Shown: piece after piece, positions 37,326 to 47,453 of the stretch
How positions within the stretch are numbered: position 1 is the stretch's first letter
Layout: each line of letters starts with the position of its first letter
Translations under genes and position numbers: made by a program
The notes under the pieces: model-generated
The model's input: the letters and a program-made list of their open reading frames with translations, nothing else
The model's database searches: none
What the model was told of the DNA's origin: nothing
Assembly (NCBI GenBank): GCA_003008705.1
Contig: PDUO01000025.1
Location: 189,709 to 253,708 of the forward strand
DNA length: 64,000 bases
Reading direction: 5' to 3'
Source of the DNA: Pezicula radicicola
Taxonomy: Eukaryota > Ascomycota > Leotiomycetes > Helotiales > Dermateaceae

Positions 37326-38765
37326 CAGTTCTTTACTTTTTGAAGGAGCTTGAGGTGGGTTGATGGGGTCGGAGTGGTAGCATTGTCACGCTTTCCGAGG
37401 TTCGAATCACCGAGCCTTGTTGAAAGGGTCGTAGTGTTGGCATCGTGATATTTGTTATCGAGCTGATATTGACTACTTATCATCACCACCATTTCTGTGC
37501 TTTTTTTGGTCTGTTAATACTGTGATGTAGAATATGGATTTTGTGTGTCATCTTTATTATCGTGCTCGCTTAGAGATTTAGTTTTGACCGGACTTCTCCG
37601 CATGCGAGCTAATGGTGGAACTTAATTAATGACAAGCCAAAGCTTGTAATACAAGCTAGAAATTTGTCTCCAATTGGGGTTAGGCCATCTAGTAGCCTGC
37701 CTGATAAGGCTCACATAATGCAGATATGCAACAAAGGTAGCACTGGTCAACACAAGTATAGCGTAGTAGAAATTTGCCTTAATGGGTAGTTAAACTTAAA
37801 CATGAAGGAGGGGTAAAGTATATATTAGGTAGAATGTGATTTAGAAAAACCTATTATATACTATTGTAGTGGATTTAGTAGCAGTAAACTGGCCGCTTTC
37901 CTTCCCGGTTCTTTATCTACCGTTAAACGATATGGTTCGAGAGAGCAACATGCAGGTAGACAAAGGTGTTGTAGTCGGTAAGGAGCCAAGTATATTGAAA
38001 TCCCACTTATAGATAACGTCACATAACTATTCTATTTATTCCACATCTACTAAGACGAAGAACCTTAGATGCAAAGAACGGTTTTCACATAGTCAATCAA
38101 CCCCGTTGTTGGCTCTTCAGATTCTACTATGAAGGTCTAATATCTGTGGAGTAAGCAATCATATTTATCATCTCATTTTCAATGTGAGATATCGATTATT
38201 ACTCAGGCTCAGACTATACATTAAGCTAGAGGCTCGCTGCGCCTTTACCAATCCACTTATTGTTGTCACTTCTATTTATTCTTTTCGTTTATCTCTGTTA
38301 AAGTACGGTCGCTGTTAGAGACCTTTTATTAGTAGGCATTATTGTCATACCAAGCTTTCTCGTTAGGGTAGGGTCAGTCTTTCTCTCCATTTGTTCGATC
38401 CAAGAAGCGAGTTTTTTTGGTACTGCGAACGTAGGAGTTCTCTATTAACGTCAGAGAATTCGATTACTGCCTTGGGGAATTATTCCTAGATAACTGTCTT
38501 TCCTTTGCTACAGGAGGGATATTTTCTTCTTCTCTTGCTCGTCGCAAAGCTACATTGTACAGTTTGTAGATCGGGTTTCCATTCCGAAAGACCAGGGAGG
38601 TAATCTCGATTGGACTGCTTGGTTACCTTCTTAATTAATCTGCAGTTAGTCTCTTATCCACAGCACTTCTAGCCTTGCACAAAGTCCTCATTTCAAAGGG
38701 GAAACAAAGGCATAAATTTTGTACGCTTATAGACAAATCTCCCAATAAACTCCAAAACCCAACCA
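37326..38765. other. Intergenic between the paralogues
   Basis: No gene seen. The sequence is A+T-rich. A tRNA B-box-like GGTTCGAATC at about 37394 is not in a tRNA fold. Confidence 0.45.
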
Positions 38766-39185
38766 TCATCTCACTTGACTATCCCCATCTCCATCCTTCC
38801 TGGGACTCTCCTCATACAAATAAGTAAATCCAGACGGCACAGCACCCATCCTCTGCCTCATCGTAAACACCAAATCAAAAACACAACCCCCAGCTATCTC
38901 CCCGAGATATATCTCCCACATCTTCTCATCCAGTTTGAATAGCCTCGGTCCAAATCCATCCCCAATAACCTTATGTGCTAATTCCTTTGCCTCCATTCTA
39001 TCTTTTTCGCAGAAGTGAATTAGGACTTCTGTTATCCATTCCCGACATTGGCTATTGGTCCACAACCATTGTGGTATATCTGTTGCTTTGATCTTTGGTG
39101 TTGGTGGTTCGTGGTTTGGAGGGGTGGGGGAGGATGATAGAAACTCGGATTTTGTGATGCTTTGTTTGGAGGAGGATTGTCCCAT
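38766..39185 (-). CDS. Small, probably N-myristoylated protein with a conserved W/C/GFGP domain
   Basis: A single-exon protein of 139 residues. The N-terminus MGQSSSKQSI fits the N-myristoylation consensus (Gly2, Ser6), which suggests membrane attachment. After a Pro-rich linker comes an about 80-residue domain with PQWLWTNSQCREWITEVLI, GDGFGPRLFKLDEKMW and CVFDLVFTMRQRMGAVP. The pattern of Trp, Cys and a helical end is reminiscent of SAM/Pointed-like domains, but this is only an impression. A decayed paralogue lies at 36987-37325 on the same strand. The region just upstream of the ATG consists of a 94-bp tandem array, so its promoter or leader is repetitive. Function unknown. Confidence 0.7.
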   Translation of the reverse strand: MGQSSSKQSITKSEFLSSSPTPPNHEPPTPKIKATDIPQWLWTNSQCREWITEVLIHFCEKDRMEAKELAHKVIGDGFGPRLFKLDEKMWEIYLGEIAGGCVFDLVFTMRQRMGAVPSGFTYLYEESPRKDGDGDSQVR

Positions 39186-39189
39186 TTTG

Positions 39190-39566
39190 GTGGGATTTTG
39201 AAAACTTAGATAAGTTGGTTGGACAAGAGGTAATTTTCGAGTTGTTGAGTGACGATGTCAAGGAAGTACTGTGCGTAGGATTTTGGGGATTTTGAAGACT
39301 TAGATAAGTTGGTTGGACAAGAGGTAATTTTCGAGTTGTTGAGTGACGATGTCAAGGAAGTACTGTGCGTAGGATTTTGGGGATTTTGAAGACTTAGATA
39401 AGTTGGTTGGACAAGAGGTAATTTTCGAGTTGTTGAGTGACGATGTCAAGGAAGTACTGTGCGTGGGATTTTGGGGGCTTAGATGGGTTGGTTGGATAAG
39501 AGGTAATTTTCAAGTTGTAGAGTGACGATGTCAAGGAGGTACTGTGCGTGGGATTTGAAGAGTTTG
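39190..39566. repeat. 94-bp tandem repeat array, about four copies
   Basis: Units recur at 39204, 39298 and 39392 (period exactly 94 bp), with a fourth, diverged and shortened copy from about 39478. Each contains CTTAGATAAGTTGGTTGGAC, GAGTGACGATGTCAAGGA and GTACTGTGCGT. The inner copies are almost identical, so amplification is recent. The array begins five bases upstream of the start codon of the minus-strand gene 38766-39185. Confidence 0.9.
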
Positions 39567-39693
39567 AGAATAGAGTCCATCTTAATCTAGAACATCCTAA
39601 TCTAGAACCAGAGATTTAGACTTCAGTAGATAGTATTATTATGTTAAGCGACCAACGGCGCGAAATTACATGGTCCATATAGGAACAATGGTG

Positions 39694-40312
39694 CTGTTGC
39701 ACCGCGCTCGTCAATCTAATTGGTCAATTCGGGCTCGGAATGCGAATTCGCCACGTGCTGACCAATTCGGTAGGCCCAACAACTACCCCGTTTCGGGCCC
39801 ATTTCGAGCCCAGATCAGAGCCTATTCAGAGCTTACTTTGAAGCCATTCCATAGTCCATTCCAGTGCCCATTTTAGAGTTCAAAACAACACTCCAAAGAT
39901 ATAGATAATAGGTAATCATCTCTCTGTTTTTAATCCTATATCAAACAACCACCATCTGTAAGGCACCTTCCTCAAACTTAACAACTCAAGAGAGTCCATA
40001 GGTGCTATACAGAAAGTAGGTAAAAAGGCAGGGAAGGACAAGCAAAAGGCCTCTGCAAATCATTAAGAAGAAGAGGAATTTAGTAAGCTTGCTAATAGGG
40101 ACGCAGATCACAAAATTATTGTTTCTAGGCCTTCTTCTCCATCAAAGAGAAGAAGAGTTTGATTTTTATATTAAATAGCTTGATTTCCTTATTTACATAT
40201 CTCTATTTTGTTTGGAGCGAGTTGATCAATTCAACGTCTAATTGACCAATTTGGCGTCGGATTCGTATTACCTATCGAATTGATCAATATAACGTCGAAT
40301 ATGGTGCAACAG
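39694..40312. mobile_element. Probable DNA-transposon relic/MITE with terminal inverted repeats
   Basis: CTGTTGCACC at 39694-39703 is the exact reverse complement of GGTGCAACAG at 40303-40312. Imperfect complementarity continues inward for about 50 bp (for example GGTCAATTCG against GATCAATTCG), most mismatches being transitions. I found no target-site duplication. Inside, at about 40022-40160, a frame broken by one TAA ends with RPSSPSKRRRV and a stop, perhaps the C-terminus of an element-encoded or captured protein. The interior also has GAGCCCATTTCGAGCCC-like words that recur near 40983 and 57290. Confidence 0.5.
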
Positions 40313-40324
40313 TCCGAAACAAAT

Positions 40325-42312
40325 TACTCTGGTATTATCTAAATCTTTTCCAATCTGGGTCTTGAGCCTTCTTTCTGCCGTATAAACTTCAAACAATTGA
40401 GAAGGTATATTCTTCAATCACATCGAATGATTCATACTCCATGATAACTTCAGAGAGTTCTGCAATTGTTGATTTCCATCTCTCCTTGCTAGCGTCAATA
40501 CGCTCTCATTTATTCCTGAACAAAACCATCTGAAGTTGACCAAACTATAGGATAATCAGTGTTGCTAACAATATAAACAATACGATATAGCCCACTTTCG
40601 TATCATTTCGTAACAAAACGACATTAGACTTCGAATATCGTTTCATTGCGATATAAGAACTTCTATATCATATTGCTAGCAATAATATTGCCAATTAGCT
40701 ATATAAATGTCGTCACATGATTCCAAGCAATTCTAACCCTATGTTGACTATCTCATCCCTATAATTTCAGACCTATATGAGAGCCTATTTCAAAGCTTGT
40801 ATGGGATGTCAGGAATAGTGCTTACTAGTATGGACCTGAGTCATGTATCGGCACCTCCGGGTTATTTGAGGCGCACTATATAGGCTAAATCAACCTATTA
40901 GACAACTAATCAATCTATCAACATTATATCGATATTTATCGATTCTATTGATTCTATTGCTTCCGTTATATTGATTCCAACATGAGAGCCCATTTCGAAG
41001 CCCATATGAGAGCCCAACTTTGAGTTCATGATTTGGGGAATGGAATAGCTATTTCCCGGCCTATTGTGTATGGTTCTGGCCAATTAGAGGCTTAGCATAG
41101 GACATTACTAATATCTGTAAACAGTGTCGCAATATGACAATATACTGCTAATATGGGCACCCTAATATCATATCATCTTGTAACAATATAGGAATCGTGA
41201 TATCGTATTGCCTATATCGCAAAGGAAATGGCATATCGTCATATCGTTAGCAACACTGAGGATAATGATACTTGTAGTTACAATTGTCATCATCCTCTAG
41301 CTCCTTCATAAAAATTCTAGCCCTTCGGAGACGGCCTACCATTCGAACAAAACCGCCACTAACTTGGCTAAAGGGATCTGCCGTTCTAGTACTTTGGCAG
41401 GTCTAAGTATACCCCAAGCCAATTGTTTCTCAAACTCAAAATCCCATAAGCCAGCATAATACCTACTGTGTCTTAATAATAGCTGGAAGCGTTTCGGAAT
41501 ACCCGATATTGCAATGAAGCGATCCTAAGGGTAGGTTAGTTCACCAGCGTTGTATTCTTCTACGTGCTTATTCCAGCACATGGCAACATTCTATATACTC
41601 ATCACTTTGCCTCTTGCCGGTTTCCGTTGATTTCATTCCTCCATGGCATCCCAGCTATCGGACGAGGGCAGATACAACTCATGTCCATTTCAGTATGTCT
41701 CGGACCCTTTCCCCTTTTCACATTCCCAGAATATCTCATCCGCCTCAAAATGAATGACTCTTGGAGAGAGATATCGTTCTTGGTGTGTCTAGGCACGGCT
41801 GGTTGGTAGTGAATCAAACAGACTATCATTCCACCTTGTATCTTCGTGGATGATAAAGTCTTTTCCAATGAATATCATAGGATCTAACAGTGAACAAATA
41901 ACTAGGTCAGGTAGAGGGTTATCCTCATTGAAAAGAAGTCCAGTTCGGCCGTCTGGTGCCGCCGTTGCAGCGAGGGTACACCAAGAATTGCCATACGCAT
42001 CTGACATGAAGGAAGCCTCCCGCATCCAAGTCCTCTCTGGAATCTTGTACTATACAAAGGGAATTAATCCATAGATAGTGCATGCCGAAAGATTGGTATA
42101 AACGCCGCGTTATAGTTATAGCGTCCTGGAACATTTTGGAAAGCTGTGGCACCGGAAGCTGTGTCTCGAAGTCACGGAGCACCGCTTGCTTTGTTTTTAC
42201 CATTTCCTCGTGACCCCAACAATGACTTAAGGTAACATAACGTGTTTCTGATGAAAGATCGCAAGAGTTGCAAAGACGAATCGTAGAAGCTCCGGAGTGA
42301 ACATCAATTAAT
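40325..42312 (-). pseudogene. Decayed HET-domain gene, split by a hAT-type MITE
   Basis: Read on the minus strand from 42312. A pre-HET linker and RYVTLSHCWG are followed by KMFQDAITITRRLYQSFGMH and LWINSLCIVQDSRED. After a frameshift come SFMSDAYGNSWCTLAATAA and then RA-stop-THQERYLSPRVIHF, where the stop is TAG in place of the conserved Trp. The C-terminal part continues with WNKHVEEYNAGELTYP, a TAG, then DRFIAISGIPKRFQLLLRH and YYAGLWDFEFEKQLAWG. After a further frame change KELEDDDNCNYKYHYP runs into the insertion (40557-41258), and coding-like sequence resumes beyond it with IVWSTSDGFVQE and RIDASKERWKSTIAELSEV. Stops and frameshifts are numerous. The gene is dead, but its full length can still be followed. 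Confidence 0.8.
40557..41258. mobile_element. hAT-type MITE with a perfect 8-bp target-site duplication
   Basis: A 702-bp insertion with terminal inverted repeats CAGTGTTGCTAAC at both ends (13 of 13, then one mismatch and ATAT). It is flanked by AGGATAAT at 40549-40556 and again at 41259-41266. CAGTG...CACTG ends and an 8-bp duplication are the marks of the hAT superfamily. It has no transposase and is rich in ATATCG-type words. Removing the insert and one duplication rejoins the frame of the surrounding HET pseudogene (KYHYP to IVWSTSD), which confirms the empty site. Confidence 0.9.
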
Positions 42313-42468
42313 TACGTTAGGGCATAGTAATTGACTTTGAGTAGCTCACTTCATCCCGGTATCTACTTTAGAGCTTGTATATATATAATAGTCAAATAAA
42401 TAAAAAATTGTGTAAGTCTGCACTATATAACTCCAACTCCAACTTTAGCAATCCCCACCACCGCTAAG

Positions 42469-42648
42469 ATGTCATCCGAGGAGTACGAGTTTTTGGAGTA
42501 GGAGCAGGAGAGTGAATGGGAGGAGGATTACGATAAATGGGGAGGAGAAGAAGAGGACCTCAAAGATATAAAAGACGACGACGAAAACAAACCCTCTGTC
42601 GACGAATACCATGGCGAGGAGGAGGAACGTATAGGAATGACAGGCTAG
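42469..42648 (+). pseudogene. Acidic short ORF with one in-frame TAG
   Basis: From ATG at 42469 the frame reads MSSEEYEFLE, a TAG at 42499, then a very acidic stretch (EQESEWEEDYDKWGGEEEDL) to a stop at 42646. The single TAG falls where CAG would fit. It may be a fragment of an acidic protein or of an element; no family recognised. Confidence 0.3.
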
Positions 42649-43149
42649 ATTCATTAATAGGTACTAGACTACTTAGGATCCCTAACCTATAAAAACTTAT
42701 ATAGCGACACAAGAGTATACAAATACTCCTGAACCCAATACAGTAGCAACTAGTTAAGGTACCTATAATGAAGAAACAGCGCTTTATAGTAACAAAAACG
42801 GTCTTACATTATTACTCGCTCACAAAATATCTAGTAGTTCTTCTAGGTTTCCTATACTGTACCCTACTCACTGCCTTAGAACCCAGGTGCAACAGACTAT
42901 GACATTTCCATTCACTTCTTAGAATGAAAGACCACCTCACTCAAAGTTAGAGATTCAAAGCAAAGTGAATAGTAAAACTTAAACACGAAAATCGCTAAAT
43001 ACGTACTAAAAATTATACACCCCCTCAATTAAACACACCCTCCCAAGATACCACCCCTCCAATCACAGCACAGAAAATTACAATTTCTCTCACCCAATCC
43101 GCATAACACCCACCCCCTTCCCCTCCCACCCTTTCACCTTGTGAGAATT
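42649..43149. other. Intergenic, no gene recognised
   Basis: A+T-rich 3' flank of the dehydrogenase gene. Confidence 0.5.
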
Positions 43150-44542
43150 TCACAAAGCACCATTAGGATGAATCAAAACCTTAGTATACCCATCCAACCT
43201 CTTATCAAACTTAACATAAGCCTCAGGAGCCTCATCAATCTCAATCTCATGACTAACAACAAAACTAGGTTTAGCACGACCAGAAATAATCATATCGCGA
43301 AGATATCGATTGTATTTCTTGACATTGCATTGACCAGTTCCGAGTGTGAGTCCCTAAATAGTTTTCGTATTCGCATTAGCAATCCATAATTTCTCTTTCA
43401 AAAATGACCATCAAAGAAAGTTGACAACTGCGGGGGAAGAATAGATAGAGGGATGAAACGAAAGGAAGAGAATAAAATCACATACCTTCTCAAATAACTT
43501 CCCAAAACTAATCAACAACATCCCCTTCCCAGCATTGTTATCCGGCGCCCCGGGATCACTAGGAACATAAAGACCAGGAACACCAATCCCACCTGTAGGT
43601 CTAGTAACACGAATACAATTCTCAAGAACAGCACTAGGAGCCTCCTTCTTCCCATCCTGAGCACTAGCCTGATACCCAACAGCATCAACACTCCTATCAA
43701 CCATGCCGCCATTCAATTTCAAAATTTGATCCACAGCATCACCGCCCTTTATAAAATCAATAGGAACACATCCGATCTTCTCCGCAGCTTGCAATCTCTC
43801 GGGTACACTATCAACGACGTAAACTTTTGAAGCGCCTCTTAACGTCGCTGAATAAGCTGCCATTAATCCAACGGGTCCTGCTCCGAAAACTGCAACGCTT
43901 TCTCCCGGTTGGAATCCACTGAGTACTATTCCATGCCAACCTGTTGGAAAGATATCAGCGAGAAGGATGAAATCTGCCTCGTGTTCTTTTCCAGTCGGTA
44001 AAGTTAGACAATTGAAATCTGCGTATGGGACTCGCAGGTATTGTGCTTGGCCTCCTTGATACGGACCCATAGCTACATATCCGTAAGCACCGCCTGCGAA
44101 ACCTGGGTTTACGCCGGTGCAGAAGGCGGTTCTCCCTTCTTCGCAGTTGCGGCATCGTCCATCGGCTACATTGAAGGGCATTACTACCCTATCTCCTTTT
44201 TTGAGGAGGGATACGCCTGATCCGGTTTCGATTACTGTACCCATGTTTTCGTGGCCGAAACAGAGACCACCTTGTGCCGCTGTTCGTCCTTGGTACATGT
44301 GGAGATCTGAACCGCAGATTGCGGCTGTGGTCACTTTGATCAGTGCATCGTCTGGATGTTCGATTTTTGGGATTGGGCGTTCTTCAACTGTTACTTTAAA
44401 AGGTTCTATTTTCTATTAGCTCACTCTTCTCTTACGATTTTAGTATCCGGAAAATAAGGGGACTAATCAAAATACCTTGATAAACAATAGCCTTCATCGA
44501 GTTTGCCCCCCCTTCATGTAGTATAGCTTCGGTTCCTGACAT
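43150..44542 (-). CDS. Zinc-dependent alcohol dehydrogenase, glutathione-independent formaldehyde dehydrogenase-like
   Basis: An NAD(P)-dependent medium-chain dehydrogenase, 396 residues, the usual length for the formaldehyde-dehydrogenase-like subgroup. Exons are 44542-44476, 44405-43486 and 43353-43150; introns of 70 and 132 bp are GT-AG and in phase. Catalytic zinc ligands lie in AAICGSDLHMYQG (Cys53) and CFGHENMGTV (His74, Glu75). The structural-zinc loop reads ADGRCRNCEEGRTAFC, so only three of the usual four Cys remain, the first being Asp. The nucleotide-binding fold has VAVFGAGPVGLMAAY and YVVDSVPERL. The C-terminal exon begins GLTLGTGQCNVKKYN and ends VLIHPNGAL. It probably oxidises formaldehyde or a related small aldehyde or alcohol; the exact substrate is not readable from sequence. 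Confidence 0.9.
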
Positions 44543-45614
44543 CGCTTCCTCTCTTTATATTACCTTAAGTGGTTATCTTTTTCTGTCTTGATGTAAACCT
44601 TGTGTAGGTTGATATTTTGCTGCGGAAAAACAGAGACTCAAGATTGAAAAGTTGCACAGAGGGAAAGGTCACATAACCCCTCTTTTATCTTACCGTGAAG
44701 TCTAGAATTCTGAATTCCTTAGGGAGGTAGAGGAGGTATACCAATCTCCTCTTGTTCATGGTCTCATCTTAGCTATTAGTGGTTGAAGATGAACACCCCG
44801 CATTGCGGGGTACGACACCAAGATCTATCCCCTCTCGTTCACTTATACCAGAAGCGACGACAAATACGAGTATTTGCATTCGGTAGGTACGATACAGGCG
44901 AGGAGAGCGGAAATACCCCCAAAAGTTGTTCTCGTGAGATTTTGTTGACAACATCCGGATGATTTGTGTCCCTTTTCATGTCGTGATCAATGTCCCACAT
45001 CTTCGGACGAAAAGGCTTCACTGACGTAGGTCAGCAACGGAGCAACCTAGAAAAGGAAATCCACTGCTTGAATAGCGAAAAGTTGCGACATGTGTGAAAA
45101 TTATACAATGTACGGAGGTCACGGCAAAAAGTCATGAGACTATAGGCCATATACCCTGTATTCGCCTGTAGGCTGGGGCTGGACAAAGGTTACGAGGCTT
45201 TGGTTTATTCCCGGCGCACACAAGCCTGTAGCACGCCCTGTATCCGCTAAATAAGTACGCTGTGGCTAGGCAGTGACCTCTGTACAAAAGGTCATTTCTG
45301 GAAAATACGCCCACTACCAGGTGCTTACTTAACGCCGATATATTCGACTGATGACAAAATCGGCGCTGCCGTCTGCCAAGGAACGGAAAGTCAGATGGAG
45401 GGCGGCACAGTTTGAAGTATTACTAATTTTGCTACTGACAAAGCAGACAGATCATTCCAGCCAGCATCAAGATATACAAGTCGTAAGTATAAGAGCAAAG
45501 TACAAGTATAAGTAGCAAAGATAAGTAGTACCATCATTTTATCTCTGTCTCATAAGAAGCAATACCTCGTTACAACACCTCCAAATCAAGAAACACCACC
45601 TCATTTGCGCAACC
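44543..45614. other. Intergenic between divergent genes
   Basis: Promoter region shared by the dehydrogenase (minus) and the broken ABM gene (plus). It contains a strong short palindrome at 44796-44810. Otherwise nothing seen. Confidence 0.5.
44796..44810. repeat. G+C palindrome, 7-bp arms
   Basis: CCCCGCATTGCGGGG: seven-base arms around one central base, in the upstream region of the dehydrogenase about 255 bp from its start. CCCCGC/CCCCG boxes are bound by some fungal C2H2 regulators, so it could be an operator; this is a guess. Confidence 0.4.
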
Positions 45615-46049
45615 ATGTCCTCAGGAGAAGTCCACCTTATTGTCTTGTGACACCTGCTCCAGGGAAGGGAGACCGAGTTCGTAATACCATATCCGGTTTC
45701 TATATGAATCACTTGCTAACCATCGGATATTAGCTCAAGGAAATCCTTGGCACTTTTGCGGAGAAGGCCAAGCTTGAAGAACCTGGCCTTCTGAAATACC
45801 TCGCCTTTGAGCAAGAGGACGGTGTAATTGTTGTGCAGGAAATCTGTATGTCTTGCGCAGTGCATAAATATCAAAACATAGAACGGGACTGATATAAACT
45901 GAATAGACAAAGATGAAGCAGCTCATGATGTACATATCACCACTGAGTACTTCAAAACAGCAGTCGAAGTTTTGAAGGAGGAAGGCGTATTGGGAGGTCC
46001 GTTAGATATCAGAAGAATCAAGCCAGTCTTTGGCTATGCTTCAAAGTAG
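45615..46049 (+). pseudogene. ABM (antibiotic biosynthesis monooxygenase-type) protein, frameshifted near the start
   Basis: Small dimeric alpha/beta-barrel proteins of about 100 residues; many are cofactor-free monooxygenases. Exon 1 starts MSSGEVHLIV and then hits TGA, while the expected VTPAPGKGDRV continues in another frame, so at least one indel lies near 45644. Exon 2 (45734-45845: LKEILGTFAEKAKLEEPGLL, then FEQEDGVIVVQEI) and exon 3 (45907-46049, with DEAAHDVHITTEYFKTAVEV and the C-terminus RRIKPVFGYASK) are intact and spliced in phase by a GT-AG intron. The phase of exon 1 at its donor does not fit the restored frame, so either a second lesion exists or the first splice is misplaced. 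Likely a recent pseudogene. Confidence 0.65.
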
Positions 46050-46080
46050 ACGGGGTGGACTGAATGGGATTAAAAAACAT

Positions 46081-46860
46081 TTAGATAGACCAAATGATAC
46101 TACTTGATACTGCTTCCAGTACACAAAGGAAAGGTTCCTCACGAATGAGTGTGCGTAACGCGTTTAGGAAAGACATTGCACATTCCCTCTGTGCCATCTC
46201 GATATGTATCTCCATCTCTGGCTGCGTTGGGTAATGGGGGTAGTGATTTGCTTGTAAGACTCGCCGAGTAGCGACTAGAAACTTAGACATTGGACTATAA
46301 TTCAACTGCAGCCTCTGCAGACTATTACCGCAATTCCAAGAAGGGAATTCACAGTTGAACTTGCCCTACTGTCCTACTTGAGGTTCTTCACCTCGTCCAA
46401 CCTCAACATCTCGAACCTTGTTCTGGTGGTCTTGAAGCAGTTGATCAAATGGCTTGGAGCGACCACTAACGTTTCGCTTCGCAGTCATTGAGTGACGCTT
46501 GCAAGACAGGGGTTCACCACAAGGTTTACCATCCTTCAAAACACCACATTGCTTTTCAATATCGACCGTTTGCTGAATGGTATTCTGTTCCTCAACGGCA
46601 GCCTTAAGCCTCTTTTTGTTTTGTTCTTCGAGTAGTAGCAACTGCATCTCGTACGCTTCTCGGTTACGAGCGTCTTCATTCCCCCATGACCTTAGCCCCT
46701 CGTGGGGTGGCAGACCGTTGGGCAATGGTGGATTGACTTGGAACTGGCCTTCGTAGGCAGACTGGGGAAGGGGGTGACGTGCAAAGTGTGCTGCACCATG
46801 CAGTCCTAGTTTCTGTGGCCCATGGTTGGCAGTAGAGGATGGCTTTGGTGGACTACCCAT
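46081..46860 (-). CDS. SCA7-domain protein (Sgf73/ataxin-7-like)
   Basis: Exon 1 (46860-46378) carries a Pro-rich N-terminus, a predicted helix (EMQLLLLEEQNKKRLKAAVE) and the SCA7 zinc-binding motif: CGVLKDGKPCGEPLSCKRHS followed by AKRNVSGRSKPFDQLL. In Sgf73/ataxin-7 this domain anchors the deubiquitinase module of SAGA and binds nucleosomes. A likely 63-bp GT-AG intron (46377-46315, phase 0) joins a second exon (46314-46081) ending FLCVLEAVSSSIIWSI; total about 238 residues. Without that splice the protein would end a few residues later at GRGEEPQVGQ. It is much shorter than canonical Sgf73, so it may be one of the additional SCA7 proteins of filamentous fungi rather than the SAGA subunit. 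It converges on the ABM pseudogene. Confidence 0.75.
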
Positions 46861-47453
46861 ATTCGTTTGACTTGGGCCGTACTCGTTGATTGTCCTGTGG
46901 GAGAGGGATATAGAAGAGCCTGTTTCTGCTTCTTTAGCATCCGCATTTTCTAGACGATGAGGGCGCCCTTACCTCTTGTTTGAACACTGCAGACCTTGGA
47001 TCTGAATGAGATGAGAAGGAATTTGGTTGAGTACTTAGGTTGTGGGAATTTCAATGGTACTTATACCTCTTGACGAACAACATCATCGCATGCAGGCACC
47101 CTTTTATAGGGAGCTAATGTGGTTCGCATTGCTGCAGACAAAGAGGGAGCTTCTTCGCTCTGCCTTACGGCATGGTAGAGTGTGGTGTGGTGGTGTTGAT
47201 GGATGTTGGATACGAATAAGGAATAAGGAATAAGCTGTCGATCGATCTAAAAGAGGATTAGTGTGATCGGTGTCTGAAGCTGTCGGTCCAACAAGGCAAA
47301 AGATTGTCGCTGCGTAGCGCCTTGGCCGATAGCGCAGCGCAGCCTTGTTGATTGTTTGGTGAGGCCCTGACTCGACCGAGCTACCTATCACCAGCTTCAC
47401 TCTTGTTTGCTCATCCTTCCCTCGAGCATTCACTCTTACTTCCATAAGCAACC
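46861..47453. other. Divergent promoter region
   Basis: 593 bp between the SCA7 gene (minus) and the aminopeptidase (plus). No coding sequence credited; open frames on the opposite strand of the aminopeptidase start are shadows. Confidence 0.5.

Noticed and set aside
37385..37410. tRNA B-box-like GGTTCGAATC
   Set aside because: The flanking bases do not form a T stem and no acceptor stem or anticodon arm can be drawn.
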